Assembly (NCBI GenBank): GCA_964360145.1 | Contig: CAYHWW010000023.1 | Span: 1-32,291, forward strand | Length of the DNA: 32,291 nucleotides | Source of the DNA: CAYHWW01 sp964360145 | GTDB taxonomy: Bacteria; Bdellovibrionota; UBA1018; CAYHWW01 | Direction of reading: 5' to 3' | Shown here: piece after piece, positions 16,317 to 25,215 of the stretch | Layout: every line of letters starts with the position of its first letter | How positions within the stretch are numbered: position 1 is the stretch's first letter | Translations under genes and position numbers: made by a program | The notes under the pieces: generated by a model | What the model saw: the letters and a program-made list of their open reading frames with translations, nothing else | Told to the model about the DNA's origin: nothing | The model's database searches: none

Positions 16317-19300
16317 ATGCGCCCGCGCCTTCACCTCGGCAAAAAGCACCACACCGTGGCCGACGAAAAACCTGACGACAAATCACAGAATACGTCTGAC
16401 ACCGCGGCTCCCGCGGGCGCCGCCGCGTCCCAGGATGAGTTCGACGGTCGCGCTCAGTTCATTTTCGTCCAGCCGCTGTCGCCGACGCTGGAGAAATTCA
16501 AAGCGCTCATGGGCAGCAATCCCGATGTCAACATCATCGAGGCGGGCAGCGCCGGTGAAGCCGTGCAAATATCGCAGATGTTCAAGCCCTGCGTGGTGGC
16601 GGCCTCCATTCAAAATACCCAGGAGGTCGCAAAGCTTCTGATGATGGTGCAGGCCCTGAAAAATGAGCTGAAAAAGGCCACCGTCAAAGCCATCATGATC
16701 TCGAAGATCAAAGACAATAAGATCATCTCCCAGTTCGAAAAGTTCTGGGTGCATGAATTCATCATCGAGCCCATCCCCGACCGTCAGCTGCAATTCAAGG
16801 GCAGTTTGCAGATCAAAGCGAACAAGGTCGCGCGGAAAAAGCAAAAAGACGTGGAGATTAAAAAGTTCGAGGCTGGGGATAAGAAACCCGCCGAAGGTGA
16901 TCTCGCGATGAAGGCTGGGGAGGCGGGGCCCAAGGGGCCCGGCGTCAAGGACGCCCCCGCCAATGAGATTGAAGAAGACACCTGGTGCTTCAAGGGCGGC
17001 AAGCCCGCGAAGAAGGGCAGCAAGTGGGCGTTTCGCACGGAGGGGCCTGATCCCAAAGAGGGTGATTGGCAGAAGATGCCCGACACGCCGACGGGGGAGT
17101 CTCAGTGGCGGTACATGCCCAAAAACCCGGAGGACGCGAAAAAGGGTGGCTGGCAGTACGAAGGGGACGAGCCCACACCAGATGGCAAAGGCGGCTGGAA
17201 CTTCAAGGGCGTCAAGCCCAAGCTCGTATTCGTGGACCCCGGCGGCAAAGAGCTGGCAGCCAAGGTTACCACCGATGAAGAGGGCAACGTCATTGCCGCC
17301 AAAGACTCCGCCATCGCATTGCAAAAAGATTTGGAGCGGCAGGAAGCACGGGAAGAATCGCGGAAGGAAGTGGACGCGGCGCTGAAGGGAGGCAAAAAGG
17401 GCAAAGAAAAAGAAGATGAAGAAGAGGAGGAGAGAGACCGCAAAAAAGCAGAGGGGAGAGACCCTGCCGCCCTCGCTAAGCTAGCCATGGCTGATGATGC
17501 GGAGGAGGATGAAGAGGCCAGAGAGGACGAAAGCGCGGACCAGCTCTCTGATCGCAACTTCATGAAGAAAAAGAAAAAAGCGGGGGACGTCACCGATGAT
17601 GAGGATGGAGGCCTCACCCCGGGGGAGCTCGCGGCCCTGGCCATGAAAGACGAGGGGCCTGCCGCCATCGGAGACAAGCGGGGCGAGGACGAGGCCCCTG
17701 CGGCCTTCAATGATAAGACTGAAGAAGGGAAAAAAGCCGCCGAGAGGAAGATCAACCGCCATCAGAAGGAAGACGCGCCGGAGGCGGACGAGGAGGGTGC
17801 CGAGGCTGACAGCCTGGCGAGCCGAAACTTCCTGAAGAAAAAGAAGAACCCGCGGGCTGCGTCAGCAACTCCAGAGCAAAGGGCCGCCGCCGCCAAGGCG
17901 GAGGCCATCCGAAAGGCCATGGAGAAGGTGGAGAAATATGCCACCAAGACGGAGGAGCAGAGAAAAGCGCTCAAGGCGCTCATGATGAAAAAGCTCGCCG
18001 AGGAGGAGGCCAAAGCCGGCGCGCTCGCCCGGGGCCTGGTGGGGAACGCCGCTTTCGTAGATGATGACGCCGCGGATGACGAGGACGCCGAAAGTTTAGA
18101 GAATCGGAACTTCCTCAAGAAGAAAAAAGGCGCTGGCGATGAAGCGGGGGGCGAGGATGCCGGCGATGGGGAGGGCGCGGGCCCCGAGGACGAAGAGGAT
18201 GGCGACAGTGACGCCGCGGACCTCGCCAGTCGTAATTTTCTGAAGAAAAAACGCAAAGAAGACGACGGCGGCGCCACGGCAGAGGAAGACGACGAGGAGG
18301 ATCCCGACCTCCAGGCCATGGCCATGGCGGACGACGAGCTCGCTGAGCTTGAGTACGACCCTGACGACGAAGAAAAAGGCGACGTCCACAACCAGCTCAC
18401 CGACGATTTCGAATCCCGTCGCAAGGCCATGCGCGCCAAGCATGGCGTCGGCGAAGATGGGGTTGACGGCGATGATGCGCTCAATATCGATCGTCAGAAC
18501 TCTAATACTTACAAGGCGGGTGAGGGCGCCACGGTCAAGCAGTTCCCTTTGGACCATTTCGGCAACGCCGACGGTACCTGGGAGCAAGCCGGCATCGATG
18601 ACCGCAAAGGGCCAGACGGGCCCAAGATTTACGTATTCATTACGCCTGAAGTGAAGATGAGGCGTATCCCTGATTGCACGCGACTGCCGGTTTATTGGAT
18701 CAGTCGGGAACGACCCGGGCGCTCCACGAAGTTGCAGGCTTGGCTCTTCAAGGAATACGAGCCTGAGAGGGTTGCTCGCTTCGATGACCTGCCATTGCAG
18801 GCCCAGAAACTCCTGCTTTCCTATTCCAGCGTGGAGAACAAAGATAAAAAGGCTGAAATCGAAGCGCGATTAAAGAAGGCCATTGAGGAGCAGCTCCTGG
18901 CGAGGCAGCGCCAGAAGCAAGAGCGCGCCGAGGAACGCGCCCAGGCGGCTGAAAAAAATATTCGCGAGAACGAGAAGCGGGCTGAAGAACGGGCTGAGGG
19001 GCGGGATGAAACCGTCGAGGAGTTGAAGCGGCAAGCGGAGGAAAACGCTGAGGCTCATGCGACCCGCGATGAGAGGGACGAAGCAGAGAAAAGGGATCGT
19101 AAAAGCCGCATTGAAGAGGATCTGCTGGAGGCCGCGAGGAAGGCTAAGCAGAGGGGTGAGGAAAGTGCTGGCGGTTTTTTCAATGACGAATCAGATGATG
19201 AAGATCTTGAGAATGCATTAGGTGGGGCCCCGGGCGAGCGCGGGGACAAGAGCAAGTCCGCCGCGCCGGATGAGAGCGGGGACCAGGACCAGTCTGCTGC

Positions 19301-20027
19301 TTCGGATGAGAGCGGGGACCAGGACCAGTCTGCTGCTTCGGATGAGAGTGGGGACCAGGACAGGTCCGCGGCTTCGGACGAGAGCGACGCCGATGGGGGA
19401 GGCGCCCCCGATGATGCGGACGGGAGTGCTGCCCCAAGCACTTCTGCCGCGAAAAAAGCAATAGCCGACGGGCCCGTCAAAGACCGCCAACGCCAGCGGG
19501 AATTGGGTTTCATCTTGAGCATGGCGGAAATGGTGATGAACCCCGATGTATCCATCGAAGAAGGGTTGGCCTCGTTTTGTCTTATGCTCTCGGACGCCTT
19601 TGCCAAGGCCACGGTCACCCTTTTCCTCCAAACCGGCATAGGGCGCGTTACCCCCATCGCCACTCAGGCGGGGGTGCTGGGTGCGGCACCCTGGGCAATG
19701 TGGCAGGAGATCGAAAGCAAAGGCCTGCCGCTCCTGGATGCCGCGGCTAAAGAGGGGACTGTAAAAATGGACGGCGACGCGGAAATGGTGAAAATTTTCT
19801 GCGCCATGATCCCTCAGGCGCCAGGGGTGCCCCTGGCACACATCGTGATCACCAACAGCCGTCTCTCCGCGGATAAATCCAACTACGACATCGCGTACCT
19901 ACGGGCCGTGAGTCTCGCAGGCCGGGGTTTTCTGCTGGCGGCCATGCGAAAATTTGAAGAACTGAAGGCCAAGGCACTTGCTGGTGAGTCAGTGCAGGCG
20001 GCAGTACCCCCAGCGCGAGCTGCTTAG
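16317..20027 (+). CDS. Giant multidomain signalling/scaffold-type protein with RNFLKKKK motifs and GAF-like C-terminus
   Basis: I do not recognise this 1236-residue protein as a whole. In order: a receiver-like fold at about 45-168 (alternating hydrophobic strands, KAIMIS near 124-129, FIIEPI near 148-153) without the receiver's acidic pocket and phospho-Asp, so a pseudoreceiver; Trp-rich repeats at about 222-296 (W..G/P..P pattern, five to six copies); a long Glu/Asp/Lys-rich region with RNFMKKKKK at 413 and RNFLKKK(K/R) at 503, 597 and 639, plus recurring LA.LAM motifs near 386-392, 438-443 and 665-671; a more ordered block at 740-835; a charged coiled coil at about 840-950; a 12-residue tandem repeat at 985-1020; and a GAF-like domain at about 1055-1215. 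There is no signal peptide or membrane segment. GAGGAG precedes the ATG. Proximity to the chemotaxis locus suggests, but does not prove, a link. Confidence 0.75.
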   Translation: MRPRLHLGKKHHTVADEKPDDKSQNTSDTAAPAGAAASQDEFDGRAQFIFVQPLSPTLEKFKALMGSNPDVNIIEAGSAGEAVQISQMFKPCVVAASIQNTQEVAKLLMMVQALKNELKKATVKAIMISKIKDNKIISQFEKFWVHEFIIEPIPDRQLQFKGSLQIKANKVARKKQKDVEIKKFEAGDKKPAEGDLAMKAGEAGPKGPGVKDAPANEIEEDTWCFKGGKPAKKGSKWAFRTEGPDPKEGDWQKMPDTPTGESQWRYMPKNPEDAKKGGWQYEGDEPTPDGKGGWNFKGVKPKLVFVDPGGKELAAKVTTDEEGNVIAAKDSAIALQKDLERQEAREESRKEVDAALKGGKKGKEKEDEEEEERDRKKAEGRDPAALAKLAMADDAEEDEEAREDESADQLSDRNFMKKKKKAGDVTDDEDGGLTPGELAALAMKDEGPAAIGDKRGEDEAPAAFNDKTEEGKKAAERKINRHQKEDAPEADEEGAEADSLASRNFLKKKKNPRAASATPEQRAAAAKAEAIRKAMEKVEKYATKTEEQRKALKALMMKKLAEEEAKAGALARGLVGNAAFVDDDAADDEDAESLENRNFLKKKKGAGDEAGGEDAGDGEGAGPEDEEDGDSDAADLASRNFLKKKRKEDDGGATAEEDDEEDPDLQAMAMADDELAELEYDPDDEEKGDVHNQLTDDFESRRKAMRAKHGVGEDGVDGDDALNIDRQNSNTYKAGEGATVKQFPLDHFGNADGTWEQAGIDDRKGPDGPKIYVFITPEVKMRRIPDCTRLPVYWISRERPGRSTKLQAWLFKEYEPERVARFDDLPLQAQKLLLSYSSVENKDKKAEIEARLKKAIEEQLLARQRQKQERAEERAQAAEKNIRENEKRAEERAEGRDETVEELKRQAEENAEAHATRDERDEAEKRDRKSRIEEDLLEAARKAKQRGEESAGGFFNDESDDEDLENALGGAPGERGDKSKSAAPDESGDQDQSAASDESGDQDQSAASDESGDQDRSAASDESDADGGGAPDDADGSAAPSTSAAKKAIADGPVKDRQRQRELGFILSMAEMVMNPDVSIEEGLASFCLMLSDAFAKATVTLFLQTGIGRVTPIATQAGVLGAAPWAMWQEIESKGLPLLDAAAKEGTVKMDGDAEMVKIFCAMIPQAPGVPLAHIVITNSRLSADKSNYDIAYLRAVSLAGRGFLLAAMRKFEELKAKALAGESVQAAVPPARAA
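19269..19376 (+). repeat. In-frame 36-bp tandem repeat, three copies
   Basis: Units at 19269-19304, 19305-19340 and 19341-19376 encode DESGDQD(Q/R)SAAS. The first two are identical at the nucleotide level; the third differs at several positions, and a partial fourth (DESD) follows. Copy number can change without shifting the frame. Confidence 0.9.
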
Positions 20028-20099
20028 TTTTGCGGAAAAACGGGATACTCACCAAATTCGCCTGGCTCAATCTCAAAAAGACCTGGATGATGGACCACC

Positions 20100-20105
20100 A
20101 GGAGG
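20100..20105 (+). promoter_or_regulatory. Strong ribosome binding site deciding the start at 20114
   Basis: AGGAGG lies 8 bases before ATG 20114. A longer in-frame possibility would begin at TTG 20030, two bases after the upstream stop codon, with no ribosome site, so the ATG is preferred. Confidence 0.8.
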
Positions 20106-20113
20106 ATCATTCG

Positions 20114-20599
20114 ATGACGGCATGGATTGTCACTAGGGCGCAGTTGAATAAAGGCGCGGCGTTCTTCTCATTGTCCGTCTTGGGTTATTTCATAGTCCTG
20201 GGGCCCGTTCTCACGCCATCCATGGTTGTGGCGTCGATGACCTATTTCAGTCTCTGCATGGGGTTGTTGCTGCGTACTCAGAGCGCCAGAGCCCACGTCA
20301 TGCTCATGAGCGCGGGCATTGCCGGGGATCTTTTGCTCGTGCTCATCCTTCAAGTCTCACGACATGCGGTGCAGACGGCGCTGGCATTCACCCTGACCCC
20401 CCTGCAGCAGGCCCACGTCGCGGCATCGACTGTGGCGGTGGTGCTCTATTTTCCAGTGGTTTATTTCGGCTATGGCCTCTGGACGAGCAAGGGTTCAAAC
20501 GCCATCGCGATGCGTCGGAGGCATCGGCCCTTCGCCATCATGGCGTTTCTCTTCCGCTCGGCGGGGTTTTTGCTGATGTTCAGCATGCTCAACAAATAG
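20114..20599 (+). CDS. Small multi-pass inner-membrane protein of unknown function
   Basis: The product has 161 residues from the ATG with the AGGAGG site. It shows about four to five hydrophobic helices: roughly 17-33, 36-52, 60-80, 100-120 and 140-158, with a basic loop (MRRRHR) before the last. No catalytic motif or known family is visible. It follows the 1236-residue protein by 86 bp on the same strand and may share its transcript. It converges on the Hpt-REC gene with only 6 bp between stop codons. Confidence 0.7.
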   Translation: MTAWIVTRAQLNKGAAFFSLSVLGYFIVLGPVLTPSMVVASMTYFSLCMGLLLRTQSARAHVMLMSAGIAGDLLLVLILQVSRHAVQTALAFTLTPLQQAHVAASTVAVVLYFPVVYFGYGLWTSKGSNAIAMRRRHRPFAIMAFLFRSAGFLLMFSMLNK

Positions 20600-20605
20600 C
20601 CTAGA

Positions 20606-21574
20606 TCAGGCGCATTTGCGCAAGGTCTGGGTGCTCGTAATGATGGAGTCCAGCTCCGTCTTCAGGGCGTTGCAGATGTCGTCCTTGCCTTGCTTCCTGA
20701 GATACTCATCCAAATCAGGGTATTGGTACATGATGAGGTGTATGGAGCGATTGAGGAGCCTGACGGCATGGTAACGCCGCACGGCATTGAGGCATTCCCG
20801 GATCACTTGAGTGTCCTTGAATGGTTTTTCAATGACGGCATAGACGCCACTTTCGATGCTTTCCATGAGTGCTCCCCGGGAGAGGAAAGCACTAATGAAG
20901 ATGACAGGCAGGTCATGATCGATGGCCTTGATCTTCTTGATGACATCGAGGCCGCTCATTGTGGGCATGTTGATGTCGGAGCAGATGACATCCGGCTTGT
21001 GCTTCTGCACAGCCTCGCAGAGCGTCTGAGGGTCCGTGAAGGTCGTGGTGTTGAAGCCCGCGGATACCAGGATATCCTTCAGGATCTCACAGACCTCCGG
21101 TTCATCATCGACGACATACACGATGCCCTTGGGGGATATGTGCGTAATACTGGTTTCCTTCCTGGGCTCGGGCGCCGCCGCGGCAGGGTGGGGTTCCGTG
21201 GCGGGCACTGCCGCGGCCCCGTCCAGCTTGAACATGCCATGGTCAAAACTCGCCTTTTTCCCGTCCAGGAGGCTTCGGGCGACGTCAATCCCTTGGAGGA
21301 AGTACGAGATCTGTGGGGCTGTCAGCGCCTTGTTCTCTTTGCACTGCGTGAGGGAATTTTCCAGGTGATGCATGTGAGACTGCAAGTCCGTCATGGTCAT
21401 CATGCCCGCCGCGCCCTTGAGGCTGTGGAACACGCGGAAGGCGTTGCTGTAGCTGCTGGTGAAATCCTGCCCCTTATCCAGCAGCAGGAACTGGCTTTCC
21501 GCTTGCTCCAGCAGCTCCAAGGCTTCGGTCTTGAATTCCTGGATCTCGGATTCGTCAAACTGCATGCTGCTCAT
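20606..21574 (-). CDS. Hpt-REC phosphotransfer protein
   Basis: Residues 1-105 form a histidine phosphotransfer domain with FHSLKGAAG (phosphorylatable His50). A Pro/Ala linker (about 118-145) leads to a receiver domain at 150-262 with Asp156/Asp157, phospho-acceptor Asp200 in CSDINMP, Ser228 and Lys250 in EKPF, so the receiver looks active. About 60 further residues follow, including a helical segment (about 265-300) and no output domain I recognise. The gene lies 7 bp downstream of the globin gene, and its GAGGA ribosome site overlaps the globin stop, so the two form an operon. I infer that it exchanges phosphoryl groups with the CheA-type kinase encoded divergently or with its receivers. 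Confidence 0.9.
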   Translation of the reverse strand: MSSMQFDESEIQEFKTEALELLEQAESQFLLLDKGQDFTSSYSNAFRVFHSLKGAAGMMTMTDLQSHMHHLENSLTQCKENKALTAPQISYFLQGIDVARSLLDGKKASFDHGMFKLDGAAAVPATEPHPAAAAPEPRKETSITHISPKGIVYVVDDEPEVCEILKDILVSAGFNTTTFTDPQTLCEAVQKHKPDVICSDINMPTMSGLDVIKKIKAIDHDLPVIFISAFLSRGALMESIESGVYAVIEKPFKDTQVIRECLNAVRRYHAVRLLNRSIHLIMYQYPDLDEYLRKQGKDDICNALKTELDSIITSTQTLRKCA

Positions 21575-21581
21575 GGGTTCC

Positions 21582-22208
21582 TCAGGCTGCCTTTCCCTTG
21601 CTCACTTCGCCTTTGAGGCGGTTCACTTCCTCTTCGAAGGCCTGCATGAGGATGGAGCTGGCTTTGGCGTGGGCCATTTTTTTCAGTTCCGCGGTGATCT
21701 GATGATCATTGAAGGCGCGGGTGATGGTTTGGTTGACGAGGGCTTGCAATTGCTCGCCGAGGGGGATGGGCTTGGAGGGGGGTGCTTTTTCTTCCGCTAC
21801 TGCCGGGGTGCTGCCGCTCAGCATGGTTTCCGCAATGAAGCCAAGAGCCATGGTCCACTGCTCTTCGAGCTCCGTGGTCCAGGTATCGTCGAAGAAGTAC
21901 CTCAGCGTATCGATGAAGCTTTCCGCGACCCAGCCATAGTGTTCAGGCAGCGCACCATATTTATCGCTGTGACGGGAGCCCATGCTTTGCAAGTACGAGA
22001 CGAGCTCTTCCTCGCTCTCCAGATTATCGACGATGTAAGCCAAGCCCTTGAGGAGGGCTTTTTTCTGCAACTCCATGTCTTTTTTGAAAAGTGCACGTGC
22101 CACCGGATAACGTTTGAACAACGTATCGTAAAAGCGGGTGATGAACTCCGCGGAGTACGGCTTGATGGTGTCGAAGGATTCCCGGATCACTGAGGGGTTA
22201 AGAGGCAT
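21582..22208 (-). CDS. Single-domain globin with C-terminal extension, in a chemotaxis-type locus
   Basis: Residues 5-130 match bacterial haemoglobin (flavohaemoglobin-type globin domain): FYDTLFKRYP (26-35), ALF with Phe41 at the CD1 position, DMELQKK with Gln48 near the distal position, and SRHSDKYGALPEHY (78-91) with His80 as the proximal haem ligand. There is no FAD/NAD reductase domain, so it is not a full flavohaemoglobin. Residues 131-208 form a Pro/Ala linker and an amphipathic, probably coiled helix. It is soluble. GGAGA lies at good distance before the ATG. Location in an operon with Hpt-REC, divergent from cheA, suggests an oxygen or nitric-oxide sensor for the pathway; ligand and role are inferred. 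Confidence 0.88.
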   Translation of the reverse strand: MPLNPSVIRESFDTIKPYSAEFITRFYDTLFKRYPVARALFKKDMELQKKALLKGLAYIVDNLESEEELVSYLQSMGSRHSDKYGALPEHYGWVAESFIDTLRYFFDDTWTTELEEQWTMALGFIAETMLSGSTPAVAEEKAPPSKPIPLGEQLQALVNQTITRAFNDHQITAELKKMAHAKASSILMQAFEEEVNRLKGEVSKGKAA

Positions 22209-22425
22209 GGGGTTCTCTCCTGAGTCAAAGGATGAAAAAATCTACATTGATCATTTCGGCAGGCGCATGAAGGTTCTCAAGTTTTTTCAGCCCAGCGAGT
22301 CATTTTTCTAGGCGGGCCAGGGGCAGGATTTCCCGCACCACACGGCAAAAATGTGAGTCCTTAAAATAACTATTATTTTTGGCACCCAATGCCTTTACAC
22401 TGACTATCTCCTTGAGGGTCGTTCC

Positions 22426-25215
22426 ATGGATTCGGGCGCCGCGGTTCTCCATGAATTTGTGACGGAATGTGATGAAATCCTGCAGAGGGTTTTCTCCAAT
22501 CTTGCTCAAATCGAGAAGGGGGATTGCCGGGCTGATGTGTTCAATGCGGTTTATCGGGACATGCACACCATGAAGGGGTCCGCGCTGCTCCTGGGCTACA
22601 AAGACATAGGGCGGGTGGCCCACGTCATGGAATCCAGCCTGGACCCGGTGCGAAGGGTGCTGCGGCAACCCTGCGCGGTGATGATGGATGCCATTTACCG
22701 GTGCCTCGACCTCATCGATGGCTTAGTGCGTGATCTGACCTCTGGCATGCAGGTCGATCGCAAAAAAGACATCACTATAAATCTTTCTAATTTAATTGAA
22801 TCCACGCTGCTCATGTTCAAAAGCGGGTTCCCGCTGGTGCTGGAAAGCGCGGTGCTGCCCCTGGGGCCGGTAGCTGCGGCCACGGAGCGGGATGTGATCA
22901 AGGGGCTTGTGGGCTCGAAGCGCGAAGGTACGGAAAAAAACTCAGAAATGGAGGCCAACATGGAGAGTGTTCCCAGTGGTGAGCAAAATCTGCCGCCCTC
23001 GCCGCAGAGCGGGGATGGTGGGGGGGAGGCGCAAGCCGCGCAGACCGAGGCCCCGTCGGATACGACGATCCGGGTTCATGTGGGGTTGTTGGACAAACTG
23101 ATGAACCTTGTGGGTGAAATGGTCCTCGTTCGCAACCAGGTGTTGCAGTATTCCAATCGTGGCGAGGATCTGGAGTTTCTGAACCTGAGCCAGCGTCTCG
23201 ATGTGGTGACTTCCGATCTTCAAGATCAAGTGATGAAGACGCGCATGCAGCCCATCGGCAATGTGCTCACCAAGTTTCAGCGCCTTATCCGGGATCTTGC
23301 CCGTGACATGGGTAAGAAGATCGACCTCACGGTGCAGGGCAAGGACACGGAGCTTGATAAGACTTTATTGGAAGCCATCAAGGACCCGTTGACGCACATC
23401 GTACGCAACTGTTGCGACCATGGCATCGAGAAGCCAGAAGACAGGATCAAGGCCAAGAAACCGGAAACCGGCCATGTCTTCATCAGCGCATACCACGAGG
23501 GTGGGCAGGTCGTCGTGGAGATCTCCGACGACGGCCATGGTTTGAACCGCGACCGGATCATGAAAAAAGCGGTCGAAAAGGGCCTGGTCACCGCGGAGCG
23601 CGGGGCCGCCATGCCGGACCGCGAGATCTTCAATCTCATCTTTTTGCCGGGGTTTTCAACCGCGGAGCAAGTCAGCTCGGTTTCTGGCCGTGGTGTTGGC
23701 ATGGATGTAGTGAAGACCAACATCGAGAAGATCGGTGGCACCGTTGACTTGCAGAGCATACCCGGCAAGAGCATGACCATTCGCCTGAAAATACCCCTGA
23801 CGCTAGCCATCGTGCCGGTCATGCTCGTGATCGCCGCGGGCAGCACCTACGCGATCCCGCAGATTAAGCTCGTGGAGCTGGTGCGCGTGGAACTTGAAGT
23901 CCAGGGCAACCATCACATCGAGTACCTGCAGGGGAAGCCCGTCTTCCGCCTCCGCGGCAAGTTGTTACCGTTGGTCGAGTTATCCGCGGTATTGTCGAAG
24001 CCCGCTACCTTGGCGGGCCGTAAACAAGGCTCCATCAACATCGTGGTGTTGAACGCCGATGGCGAGCAGTTTGGCCTCATTGTCGATGAAATCCTGGATA
24101 CGGCGGACATCGTCGTGAAGCCGCTGAGCAAGTTCCTGAAGAGCCTTGAGGTTTTCTCCGGGGCCACCATCCTGGGCAATGGCCATGTGGCGTTGATCCT
24201 CGATGTTTTCGGTCTTTCCAACCGGGCGAGCATCAGCAGCGGCGGCGCACGTTCGGAGAACCTCGATCTCGATGGCGCCGCGAAAAACGCGGCCAAAGCG
24301 CGCTCTGACATGCAGGAGTTCCTGCTCTTCCGCACGAAGGCCCCTGGCCGTTTTTGCATGCCCCTCTGCATGGTCAACCGCCTAGAGGAGTTCTCGGATG
24401 CCCAGGTGGAGCGCAGCGGCGCCCAGAGCGTGGTGCGGTACCGTGATTCCGTGCTGCCCCTCGTGGATCTCAGCGTATCCATGGGGTTCGCCTCCGCGGC
24501 GCCCTTGGGTGGGGAAGCTCGCAAAATCCCCACCATCGTTGTTCACAAGGCGGGGCGGGCCTTCGGCATCGTCGTGGAGGAGATCCTCGATGTGCAGAAT
24601 ATCGATGAGCCCATCGATGATTCCGTGCGGGACCGCCTGGGGATTTTAGGCAACCTCGTCACCGAGGCCGGCGTGCTCGTGGTGGTGGACATCCTGAGCG
24701 TCATCGACAATGAGCTGTTGCGCATCGATACCCAATACAAAGCGAAATCCCAATCCCAAGATCAAAGCGCGCCGGTGGGCGTGGCGGCACCACGGGAGAC
24801 GAAGACCACTGCTCCCGTGGCAACCGCGAATGCCACTTCCAATCGGGTTCTGTTCGCGGAAGATGTCGTTTTCTTCAGGCGGCAAGTGTCCAAACTCTTG
24901 TCGGAAGCGGGTTATTCGGTGACCGCGGTGGAAGATGGCCAAGCCGCCATCGATTTGCTGAGGAAAGCGAAACCGGGTGAGTACAGCCTCGTCTTGTCCG
25001 ACATCGAGATGCCAAAAATGAACGGCTACGAATTGGCACGGGCCGTGCGCGCCCTGGAACACTACAAAGACGTGCCCCTCATTGCCCTCACCACGCGTTT
25101 CAGCAAACGCGATGTTGAAGAAGGCATGAGAGCAGGTTTTAATGTCTATCTGGAGAAACTGAATCCGGAAAAACTCATGGCCGGGCTGAACCAATTCAAG
25201 GAGACCATCACATGA
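22426..25215 (+). CDS. cheA: CheA-type hybrid histidine kinase (Hpt-kinase-CheW-CheW-REC)
   Basis: At 929 residues this is an extended CheA. Domains: Hpt at 5-105 with His47 in MHTMKGSA; a variable linker with no clear CheY-binding P2 domain; dimerisation and ATPase core at 213-457 (N box HIVRNCCDHGIE 324-335, G1 DDGHG 368-372, G2 GRGVGMD 421-427); a CheW-like domain at about 460-598; a second CheW-like domain at about 625-768; and a receiver at 806-925 with Asp859, Thr889 and Lys911. The receiver makes it a hybrid that can dephosphorylate or relay internally. It is the first gene of a rightward operon; its stop overlaps the cheW start as ATGA. The 217-bp upstream spacer is shared with the divergent globin gene; no convincing promoter could be fixed. 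Confidence 0.95.
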   Translation: MDSGAAVLHEFVTECDEILQRVFSNLAQIEKGDCRADVFNAVYRDMHTMKGSALLLGYKDIGRVAHVMESSLDPVRRVLRQPCAVMMDAIYRCLDLIDGLVRDLTSGMQVDRKKDITINLSNLIESTLLMFKSGFPLVLESAVLPLGPVAAATERDVIKGLVGSKREGTEKNSEMEANMESVPSGEQNLPPSPQSGDGGGEAQAAQTEAPSDTTIRVHVGLLDKLMNLVGEMVLVRNQVLQYSNRGEDLEFLNLSQRLDVVTSDLQDQVMKTRMQPIGNVLTKFQRLIRDLARDMGKKIDLTVQGKDTELDKTLLEAIKDPLTHIVRNCCDHGIEKPEDRIKAKKPETGHVFISAYHEGGQVVVEISDDGHGLNRDRIMKKAVEKGLVTAERGAAMPDREIFNLIFLPGFSTAEQVSSVSGRGVGMDVVKTNIEKIGGTVDLQSIPGKSMTIRLKIPLTLAIVPVMLVIAAGSTYAIPQIKLVELVRVELEVQGNHHIEYLQGKPVFRLRGKLLPLVELSAVLSKPATLAGRKQGSINIVVLNADGEQFGLIVDEILDTADIVVKPLSKFLKSLEVFSGATILGNGHVALILDVFGLSNRASISSGGARSENLDLDGAAKNAAKARSDMQEFLLFRTKAPGRFCMPLCMVNRLEEFSDAQVERSGAQSVVRYRDSVLPLVDLSVSMGFASAAPLGGEARKIPTIVVHKAGRAFGIVVEEILDVQNIDEPIDDSVRDRLGILGNLVTEAGVLVVVDILSVIDNELLRIDTQYKAKSQSQDQSAPVGVAAPRETKTTAPVATANATSNRVLFAEDVVFFRRQVSKLLSEAGYSVTAVEDGQAAIDLLRKAKPGEYSLVLSDIEMPKMNGYELARAVRALEHYKDVPLIALTTRFSKRDVEEGMRAGFNVYLEKLNPEKLMAGLNQFKETIT

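Noticed and set aside
17102..19663. Long minus-strand Ser/Pro-rich frames opposite the giant protein
   Set aside because: They are reverse translations of the Glu/Asp/Lys low-complexity region and have no independent support.
20030..20113. TTG start for the small membrane protein
   Set aside because: No ribosome site and immediately adjacent to the upstream stop; AGGAGG before ATG 20114 decides the start.
22380..22394. Sigma54-like TGGCAC followed by GC upstream of cheA
   Set aside because: The GG-to-GC spacing is two bases too short for a sigma54 promoter and the -12 element (GCCTT) does not match TTGCA.
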